From positions 104,460-168,459 of the forward strand of contig WEDG01003953.1 of assembly GCA_017591395.1 (NCBI GenBank): a stretch of 64,000 nt of DNA, given 5' to 3'. Below, in pieces: positions 39,622 to 49,800 of the stretch; within the stretch, counting starts at the first letter, position 1; the number at the start of each line of letters is the position of its first letter. Origin of the DNA: Schistocephalus solidus (taxonomy: Eukaryota; Platyhelminthes; Cestoda; Diphyllobothriidea; Diphyllobothriidae). A model generated the notes under the pieces. That model ran no database searches. It was given only the letters and a program-made list of their open reading frames with translations, and was not told the origin of the DNA. The translations under genes were made by a program, and so were the position numbers.

Positions 39622-40475
39622 CCACCAGAGACTAAGCCACATCAGCGCATACTACCTACACCAATGCATAGACAACACCCTCACCATCATCATAATGTAC
39701 CTGATAAAATCACGGTGTCCTAGAAACCGTTGCTTGGAAGGCGTCCAATCTGACTCTTACACTAGACCACTACGTCGGCCCAGTGTGTGCTGTGTCGAGT
39801 GGCTGACCAGTGGACTGGCAGTCAGACGGCGATGGCTCCTCCATATCCCCTGAGTAAGTAAATCCTGGTGTGTGCGTTATGGGGGCCAGGTCGTGCTGTG
39901 GCGCGCGAAGACGGGCACGCTGACCCATCAGCCAATGCGCCTATTCCCACCTCAGACAACTGACTGCCTCGGACGGTGGTCTGATTTTGGGGGTGAGGGA
40001 GAGAGTGAGGTCAACAGCTCAGCGCATTTTACCCACTAAAAACAAGCTGACGAGCTTGAAACTATTACGGTGCGCTAAAAGCCGTGTTGCCAACTGACGG
40101 TATAACTCGGACCGCGTGGTACGCCCAATGTGAGTTTTGTATGCAGTGGCTGACTGGTGGACTGAGAGTCAGGCTGCAATGTCTCCTTCCTAATGTGGCC
40201 TCCTTTTCACCCACTCCGAGGGATCAGATTCAGGTTTCGCGTTACGCACAGAGGTGGCTCCACCGCGCCAGCCACCTGCGTCCTCTCCCATCTCTGGTCT
40301 TCTTGACTCTGTCATGACACCGGGCTCAGATGGGGAGGAGGAGAGAGTGCGGAAGATGCAGCACAAGTTTACAATCACTTTAAACTAAATCACGCGCAAG
40401 TCACCGTCCCTGCACCACCCTTCCGTGGAGAATACGGTGGACATCGTCGGACTACGACGTTCGAATTCTCGTAGT
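39622..40475 (+). other. 3' region of the RTE-type element, non-coding
   Basis: GC-rich and not open over any long frame. It contains blocks related to each other (GTGGCTGACCAGTGGACTGGCAGTCAGAC-like at about 39801 and GTGGCTGACTGGTGGACTG at about 40146), suggesting an internal duplication. It also contains the block shared with 6330-6485. Confidence 0.6.
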
Positions 40476-40526
40476 GGTAAGTAGTAGTAGTAGTAGAAGA
40501 AGAAGTAGTAGAAGAAGAGGCAGATA

Positions 40527-40585
40527 TACAATGCCGACAAAAAAAGGGAGACTGAAATGACCATTTCTGGCTCATTAGCCGTTTT
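40527..40585 (-). repeat. Tail fragment of the tRNA-derived SINE
   Basis: On the + strand, TGCCGACAAA, GGGAGACTGAAATGACCATT and TCTGGCTCATTAGCCG are a diverged reverse copy of the SINE's last part. The hammerhead-like CTGATGA is lost. It directly follows the GTA/GAA microsatellite of the RTE element. Confidence 0.6.
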
Positions 40586-40795
40586 TTAACTGTTTTTACA
40601 GGTTCAACTAGAACTGAGACTTGCCAGTAAATATGAACTTGAAAGTCACAGCTCCATCCATTCATATGCTTTTAGAAATACCATGACAGTCTCATATAAA
40701 GGTATGTTAAGCTAACAGCATTTTGAAACCAAAAAGTCATTTTTTTAAAAAAAAGACCGTTTCATAAAGTCAATTAAATCTTTATTTTTCAGCTA

Positions 40796-40899
40796 TTACT
40801 GAGGAGGAGGTCCATGTAAATGTGAGAAGGTTATGATTTTGTCCATGACAAGATTAAATGGAAAGGGGGTGGAAAGCTCTACTCCGTGGATTCTAGAAA
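40796..40899 (-). CDS. Coiled-coil gene exon I (C-terminus)
   Basis: Acceptor AATGCAAG, then TT completing Leu. It reads SRIHGVELSTPFPFNLVMDK then IITFSHLHGPPPQ and TAA at 40798-40796. All phases from A to I agree, which is the main evidence that these exons belong together. Confidence 0.7.
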
Positions 40900-43800
40900 C
40901 TTGCATTGGAAATGGGATTAGGAGAGAAGTAAAAAAACAAAAAGAAAGGAAGATAAACAGGAAAAGGAAAACAAAACTAAGTATTACGTGCAGTTGAGGT
41001 GGTTGCAGCAATTTGAAAGCTGAGGACAAGCAAAGAAGCACGTGCTCGGAGTTCTTGATGGAGATTGAATCGCCGATATGCTTTAAGATCTTGCCCCTGG
41101 TTTGAGATTTATACAAATTTGCGTTTAAGAAATCAGCGATTTACACAGGGTTACGGCACCATGAGAACAATAAATAGTTTTAACATGGAATTCAATATAG
41201 GACAAATTTGGCGGTCCAGCTACCAGTCAGAAAGTTGACTCAGTCTGTGACCATCAGCGAAAGCAGATCTATCAATATGATAAGAACAGTACCTGTATAC
41301 AAGCTAACTAGCGGTCATGATGAAAAAACCCTCGAAGATGGGAAAAAGAATGCCCCGGTAAGCAATCGGAAAGTTTTCTAAAACCTAAAAGGCTCCATTG
41401 GTGATCAGGCGCACAAACAAGCTTCGAGTTGCAGTCGAGAGCAAGGATGTTCTTTGACTAGTCTATTACCTCCATACTCAACCGACTGATAGCTCCCAAC
41501 ATTTTCTCTAAAGTGCCTTGGTTGGTAGCCCAACACTAGTCAAAAGATTGTTTGATTCCGAAATAAAATCTCCTCAATAACTGACTCTTGTCTCAAGACT
41601 TCTTATTGTCAGCCTTGGTGGGACAACAGGTTAATCTATACTCCAGAGCCAGTTTCCACCAAATTCAAGGAGAAAATGAAGTTTACTTTGTGTATATCTT
41701 AGTAGTTTTCACATTCAATTTTCAATTTATTTACAAATTAGAGCAGAGTGACACGCATTTGAAATTTACCAATCCATAACGATAGAACTAGTTACAGATT
41801 TACGCCATCATGGTGGCAGATTTTGCCCTGACAGAGGATTAATTGCAAGTTCCTGAAACATGGAACATGCAATTTGATTAAGCATACTAATAAAGTGACA
41901 GTGAGCAACCCAATTGCCTCTTTTCGTCCAGCTATGACATTTTGAAGCAGACGTAAACAGAACATATTTGACATCGAAACTGAGTTCTAACAACCAGTTC
42001 AACTTGTGTTTTCGTGCCTTTTTCGACGCGGGAGGTATAAAACTAACAACACGCATCTTGCACAGTCTCCCTGTTTGATGAAAGTCCGTTTGCGGGCCAG
42101 CCACATGCCATGTCAGAATAAAAACTGATCTGTTTGTGTTTGACTCCTCGGCACTAAAAAAAACGAATGAGTTAAGAATAAGGCTATTTGGGTTTACTTT
42201 TCCTTACAGCCTCTCAGTGCTAGCGCGTAGCAGCAATTAAATTTAACTGAGAAAGGATCTCCAAGGGGCATCACTTGATTTACTCCGTTGCGCAAAACAT
42301 CCGGAGCATTAAAAAGGAACTACAATAATTGCTCCTCTCCAGTGTCAAAATTATACACCAAAATAAATCAAGGCTTTGTAGAAGTATCCCACAGAAAAAA
42401 TATTTTCCCTAAACAGGACAAAGAAAGCCAAGCAGGCGTTTTTGATAGTTCATACAGACTTCGGCCAAAACCCAAACCCGCTTAACGAAGAACTGAAGTT
42501 CGGATCTTGGAGTCAGCAAAAACGGAAGCGTGCTGTTTGCCTTAGCCTTGGTTGCCGTTTTTGGATTCGGGAGTACACAACTACCACCTGGAAATACAAA
42601 AGACTCTATGCAACAATATAAATTGGGGCTGTTAACATGTCTTCTCCAGGCTTATGTAAGGGGGTTATTTTCATTTTCATAAATCATATCCAAATTAAGT
42701 TTCAGTAGTCTGCCTCGTATTTACGATTAAATGGCAAGGTTAAACTGTATATGAGTTACGGTTCTACATAAACCGACTAATGGGATCTTGCAGTGACTGC
42801 ACATAAATCGCACATTCCTGCAGGTACTCTGGATTTAATTTCAAGTGCGTCCTGCGCACCACATCTGGAGAAGAGGTTTTTTACATTCGATGACCGCTCT
42901 GATAAAACATAAACTGAAATACTGAAATGCCTTTTCAATGAGGAAGGACTACTTAATTAGAGTAGTAATATTTATTATCATGCTACAAATTCCCAATGTA
43001 CTTCTGACACGGCAGGGCGCCGTCTTTGAATGCACTTTTTCTGGTTGCCTGCAAAAACATCAGTCAGTAAAAGATGACATCTTAAATGGTTTGCCTTTTT
43101 CTATAGTTTTTTTGATATCCTTATTAATTCTAGTATATTTTATTGAAAACAAGCATAATATATTCTCTTTACTTCTTATTTTGTACCACCTTAGGTCTGC
43201 TTACACCTTTATACCGAACAAAAGAGTATCTTTCGGGATTAAAAAAAGGTTGAAATTATGACAATTTTTAAAGCCGTACAATTTCCATTCAAATTTCATC
43301 GCAATTTATTTTATTACTGCTTCTTATCAAGTATACAACAGAGCCCACATCCATTGTCCTATTTTATGAGAACTATATTCTTTCTTTTGTATGTCACAAG
43401 AAATGTATAATTTACCTCGCACATAAGGTATACAGCTTGTAGAAGAAAATTCCTTAATTCAAATGCAACGCCAGATCGCGTTAAAAAGTAGTTGGTAATT
43501 CGAAACCATTTTGAAACCTAAGCATACCATTCAGTGGAGTACAAAATTTAATAAAACATAATTAGCTACCAAATAAGTAGGAGAACAAATATTTGTATGC
43601 ACGTTTTCCATAAAATATAGTTCATTTGTAAGGGTATCGAAAATCAATAGAAAATGTCACTGTATGACGAGGGATTTTTTGGCGATTGCAGTTCTTGGAT
43701 GGTACTGAAACTACATTTATTCAAAAGCAGGCATATTGCAGTGTCTGAATTCTCTTAGGAATATGAAGTACAATAATTAAGATTAAAAGCCTACTTATTA

Positions 43801-46800
43801 GACCTTACTAATCAAAAGCATATTTAGAACTTCAGTTAAAATTTAATGAGCTCGGCAACTGAGATGTGGATTTTACAGCAAAATTCGTAATACTACCTTT
43901 TGCTAATGTGAAAACAAAAAGTTAATACAAGTCAGTTGCTGGTAGAATGTAAACGGAGCTTCCTTTTATTCAGAGCAACTTAAATGTTCGAAGAAATAGC
44001 ATTCTATCTGATATTTTTAATTCCGGCTGGTTTCAAGCAGCCGCTACTACACGCATAGAATTCGTGTGGCTTAAGTATACACTATATTTCCACTGATTTC
44101 GAAGTCTGGCGGAAAGGAAATACCTGGAGAGCGAAACGCCCAAGCCCTTCAGCTGAGAATACCACATTTGAATCCCATTGAACCTTGCAAACTGCCTAAA
44201 ACCACGGACGAAGATGACCCAAACATGTTCACCGGCAATTCAAAAATAAACCCCGGGGCTTTATGTGTGGAAACTCACGGCGTGGATGGAAAATATTACC
44301 CATTTGTTAATTGTTTCATTTTTAATTTATTCTTCAATCTATTAAAAATCTGTGCTGTTCAACAGGCGGCATCGTGCAAATTGGTGCTTTATACGAATTC
44401 CCTCAGTGTATAATGCTAACAATAATTCGGAGGTCCTATTCTTTGGCCACATCTGCATATACAGATAGGAAGATGCAAAATTTGGCAATTGTTTGACTAC
44501 GACATGCTTTCTGCTCTTTGTTACCTCCACTTCAATACTATTTCACGGTCTTTTCACGCCATTATGTTACCCTACCTTCGATTGCTGTCCTTTTCATTAA
44601 ATATATCATTCAAAATTAGCCACTGCAATTTGCTGTTTGTGCTTGGAGTATTTCACAGCAAATAACCACAGAAGGGCCCTGTACTGTTCAGAAAAATCGG
44701 AAATTTGTTGATACAACTGAGAAGTGGTCAAAATTCTCGAGTTAAGTGCCTATCGTCCATAGGTAGATGCTGTAAAACAAACAAGAAATCCTAAGCCTTG
44801 TTAATTTGTGAGATTCTGCGTGAAAAGTTAAATGATGCTTGCATCGTTCCTCGCAAAAATTGATGAAAATGAGTACATAACCGCTCGATCTGATTCGACA
44901 CTTTTCCATGTTGTCCTGTCAAGCGGGTATCGCCCCTTACTAGGATAATGTTATTTGGTTAATTTCTATGAGTCTCTTTCAAGTTGCTTTACAATGATCT
45001 CAGACTAAAACAACAACATTAGAAGTTCAGCGATGAACCCATATAAGCATTTAAGAAGTCGAGTTTGGCGAACGTACGCTTTCGATTATTCATCATCAGG
45101 CCTTTTCAATAAGAAAAGAGAGTGTAGAGTAACAAAAATTTAAACAATTAAACATCCAATAAGCAGTAAGTATGAGGGAGAGGGTTGAGGGCGTTCAGAG
45201 GTTAGGGGATAGAGTCTAGTCCTATAGGGGCGAGGGATGGGGAGGGGAAGGGAAGGTGTACGGCCATTATTTAGGTTACTGCTTCGTCGCTGTGACGCGA
45301 CGTGGTAGGATGTGTGAACGCAGACGCTGAGTTTAATTTCGGCCAAGGGAGCCTTAGGGCCACTACAAACGCTTTTTCGCACACAAAGTTGGGTTGGTCA
45401 ACCGTATGGCCACTGCCTCTGCCACCGCAAGTATCCGATGACGCAGGAACTTAGGGTTTCATCGGCAATTTATAGATTACTTGGAATGCTTGGTTGAGGT
45501 CTACCCAGCGACCGCTGTCAACCAAATGGGCCACAATTGCGCTCGAGATGGACTTTACCGTACCTCGATTTATCCAGACAGGATAATGCTCTCGCATCCT
45601 CTTGGACAGGCACCTAGTTGTTCGACCAAAAGATCTTGCTCCACAGGAGCAAGTGAAGGCGTAGATGCACATTGAAGAGGTCTGAAACGACGGAGCAGTA
45701 ACCTAGATAATTGCCGTACACCTTCCCCTTCCCTCCCATCCCTCGCCCCTATAGGACTAGACTATAACCACTGACCTCTGAATGCCCTCAACCCTCTCCC
45801 TCATACTCACTGCTTATTGGATGTTCAAATTGTTTTTACTTTACCCTCATTTATATTATTGTATAGGCCTGATGATGAATAATCGAAAGCGTACGTTCAC
45901 CATACTCGACTTCTTAAATATTCGAAGTATTAAATTAAAGACGGGGCTGTTCGCATCAGTGACTGCGTGAGTAACATGATCGCAAAGTAAATAAGCCAAG
46001 GGAATAGCATACCCTTAAGGATGCGCTATGGTCACAGCTTTATCCATTACTAATTATTCCCCTTTGAGTAAGCTACCATTCTGCAATCAAGTTATATGGT
46101 AAGTTTTTATTTTAATTTCTGTTTTGAGTGTATATAAGCGTCATAACTAGGCCTTACACACAGAGAGAATATAAAAAAACGCCCAACTCACCCGAGTGTC
46201 TGATGCAGATCCCATGGGCGTTGATCAAAAACGGAATTTGAGCTCGTCTAAAGCAAATAAAAGTGATAATAGCAAAGAAACTTACCAATAAGGTCAACTG
46301 CGATGGAACTTGACTCGAAACACTTTGTTTAGTGTCTTTAATATGAGACTTGTAAATTCCATATTTTTCCTCCGTTAATGGATGGCACTGTGCTTCAGTT
46401 CTGCCATCTGTGAAAAATGCACCACGTTGTTTGCGTTTGATATCTTCTCCTTCATTAAGAATTGCATCTATCAACTCTTCAGCGATATTTGATGATATAT
46501 TATCGTTAGGTAGAACGTCTACCGCAAAACATTCACTGTGTGATCGTCTGTGAACTTGAAGAGGACATCCACTAGTAGGTTAAATAATTATAAATCGAGG
46601 TCAGAAGAAAAGCAGGTAAATATAACCGTCTAAACATACAACTTCACGAAGTTCATTAATAACGGCAAACGTGCATAAACCACTGATTCTTTGAGGAAAA
46701 TGATGATAGATAACTTGAATTAGGGTTAGATAACTCAATTGCATTGAACTGAATTTTGAAGTGTGGTAATAGGCAAAGTGCTCATCTTCTTCGAATCACA

Positions 46801-49800
46801 TAGCTCTCATAGTAACGTGAAATGATTCGGTGAAAAATCGCAACATCATCGGCGCATTTTCATTTCTTTCGAATGCAACTTAGTGTTCTGGAGCTAGTCG
46901 TTAAAACGTATTTCTGATATCCAAATTCAGCTCTTTACTTTAAGGTGGCGTCTTATATCCTGTTGAAATGGTCAACTCACCCAATTTCGTTTCTGCGAGG
47001 AATATAACCTATACATTAGCAGTCCGAACGTCAGTCTTGACCCAGTTATATAGCTCCAGCGGTTTCCATTCACGGCATATTAAAAATTAGACAGAATTAT
47101 CCGTTTTCTCGTTTTAAGGATATTGAGTCATCTACTCACTTTGTCAGTAACGGATTAATAATTAAAGTCTTGAGGTCATCCAAAGTAAGCATAGAGCATG
47201 GCAAAAGTCGTCTGTAGCCAACGGTAAGAACTTTTCAAAAGTATTAGTTAAATCCGGCCACTCCTCCTCGAGGAAAGGGTTATACTCTCGTTGCGCCTGT
47301 CAATGCCCCATTCAGACCAATTTCCTCTTAAGATACAACTGATTTACAGTAGATTCACTGTCTCACAAAATGTCAACTGAAATTCTGGAAAGTGTTTTCT
47401 ATTCAAAAATTTACTTAGTAGGGTTGTAATATTGAAAATCGTGCGGCCTTCTCTAAAGATATTTGAGTCACGTCACTATGTGCCGGCTCCTGAACGAGTT
47501 TTTTCCGATCGCCTGCAAAAAATATACTCTGTATTTTGGTGCATGTATTCTATATACTATATTTGAATGAATAAGGGTACCAAAAATCCCTGAGAGAAAG
47601 TTATCCTACATGTGTAGCCATTTTTACAGAGTATGATTTTTTCCAGCGGTCAGAAAAACATTCATCAAAAGCCGGTATCCTGATAAGATTGAAGGATCTT
47701 GGGATTAGTGTGCGCGATAATAAATCTTACAGCTCGGCTTAACACAATTGTTTAAATCAAAAGCACACATTCCAGAATTTTGGTTGACATTTCATGAGAA
47801 AGCGAATCTCATGTAAGTAGATTGGGTCTAAAGTAGCGAGGACATAATACGTTTTTGTAATGAAACAATAGAAATGCGTTTATTTACCCGCTCAAAGCTA
47901 CACAGCTAGTGATATCAGGATAGTTAGTGTTGCGCACACAATTCTGTAAACAAACCTTTCAAATATCTTTAAAAATTCCCCTGGAATATTTGAAAAAATC
48001 ATTTAATAGGTATGTCCGTATTTGTGGGACAGTCAGGTCACCTGGTCTGTTGGCGATCATACTTCAATGGGTGCACGATTTTTTCGAGTTCCTGTTTCTC
48101 GGCCACAGCAAACTTTACAAAAAGCATGAATAAAATTTCGCGTGTTACCACAATCTCATCCTGTAAATCTTTCATCCGACATTCTACAATTTCAAATTTC
48201 TCTTGAATCTAAGTCAAACAATAATTTTACAAAAAAGATGCAGGTACCGATTCAACCTTTTCTCTGAGAATGTCGACCTTATTATCGAAAGCTGACAACG
48301 CTGCCTGCGCAAAAACATGAGGAAAATATGAAATACCATCTGCCTTAACTGCTCCTCCTGTGCACTTTCGAGACAAATATACTGTGATGAAGCAACATTT
48401 TGGAGGTGTTCCGCCTAAAAAATAACAAAAAGAACAAGTTGCGCTTAGTAAAATTTTTAAGCAAGCCTATTTTTCCTAAAATCTATAAATAACTTCCAGC
48501 AAAAGATTTATGCTGAGAATTAATACTTATACCCCGTAAATACTTCGTATTTGCGAAATTGCAATGCTGAAAATCCTTAGTATACAATTAACGATGTCCA
48601 TTGTATTTTATATCTCGCCCAAAATATTTGGTAACAAATTAAAATGTATATCAAAAATAAACAAAGCATTGTCCTTCATAGGCTCGAAAGAAAAGCACGC
48701 AAAAGTCCCTGAAAATTAGGTCCCGCAGTTATACCTGCTATGATTACCAAAATTCATTCAACCACAGCTCCAATTCTAAAGTCTAATTACTTATCCCTGC
48801 CAGATATTATTTCAAGAGGGTACTTTCCGCTTAATTGACATTCTTATGCACTCTGACACAATACTACTGTTAGAATACGTACTAAACAATGCTTACCTTG
48901 AAGCTGACCTTGGACATTCCCCTACCACCTTCGTTTTGGGGCTCAAAAAACGTAGGGCTACTCAAAATATTATTTTATTGCAGCGCCATTTCATTCAATT
49001 TTATAAGCGCTAATTTTCAGTCCCTCGAATACCTTTAGGACCAGAATATTTGTAATGGACAGTTACGGCCGTCTATCTACCGTTTAATGCAACACGTACC
49101 ACCGAAACACAAACGGTTTTTCCCTGACTCTGACATGCATAGTCAACACAGAAACACTCAAGCTGACAGCAGACGTAAAGGCTTCGCTAATGGACATGAC
49201 TACCTAAGGAAGTAACTTGACCGCAACGACTAAATCACGTTTACCTTTGAGTATTCGGGAGTAGGTTTATGGAGATAAAATTGAGCAAGAACGTAAGGTT
49301 TGTAGGGGTTTCGTTATGCTGATTATATTTATTTATTTATATTTGAATTTAAATGGCACCTCAAGTTACGTTTTATTAAGGGCTCTTCCTCTTTTAAAAG
49401 GTCTAGAAACCAAACAAAACACAAAAATGTGATATAAATTTCAAAGCTATTTCAACTTATCAGAAATAAAAGGCTAAACAAACAACTTTTCATGCGTGCA
49501 GTTTTGCAAAATCCTTCAAGTATACATGTTTTGGTACGAGAATAAAGGCTTAGTTGAGCATATTTAAGCACATGAGCAGTATACTCTGTTTTGTGAAAAC
49601 TCGGATATTCTTCTCAGCTGGCTGAAGACAGAGCTTAGTCTTGTCTATCCTGACTATACGGTGCAACCCTGGGCAAACTAAACTAACTAAAACTACAATT
49701 CGCTGGTTTATTGTAGTTTTTTTAATACCTACTAATAAATGCATGAAGATCAAAGATTATGTCATTTAAAAAGACTGCATACCCGTTCTCTGAGAGATAA

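Larger units (their letters stand above)
35116..40520 (+). mobile_element. RTE-type non-LTR retrotransposon with a zinc-finger frame, degenerate
   Basis: The element reads on the + strand: 5' region (about 35150-35740), APE-type endonuclease, reverse transcriptase, C2H2 zinc-finger frame, then a GC-rich 3' region to about 40470. GTA/GAA-rich microsatellite lies at both ends (35116-35150 and 40476-40520). It is much more GC-rich than its surroundings. It lies between the innexin and coiled-coil genes. A piece of its 3' region is also found at 6330-6485. It is dead: several frameshifts, stops and a mutated RT active site. Confidence 0.85.
45049..45919 (-). mobile_element. Palindromic Penelope-like derivative
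   Basis: Arms of about 235 bp (45049-45289 and 45688-45919) are near-perfect inverted complements around a spacer of about 400 bp. Shared blocks include CATCCAATAAGCAGT, GGGAGAGGGTTGAGGGC and CTAGTCCTATAGGGGCGAGG. The spacer encodes a Penelope-type GIY-YIG endonuclease remnant on the - strand. Inverted or partial-tandem copies are known for Penelope elements. It lies in the exon G-H intron of the coiled-coil gene. Confidence 0.8.

Noticed and set aside
42938..43261. 107-codon hydrophobic + strand frame, possible membrane protein
   Set aside because: Hydrophobicity follows from T-rich DNA; there is no signal or family pattern and no splice support.
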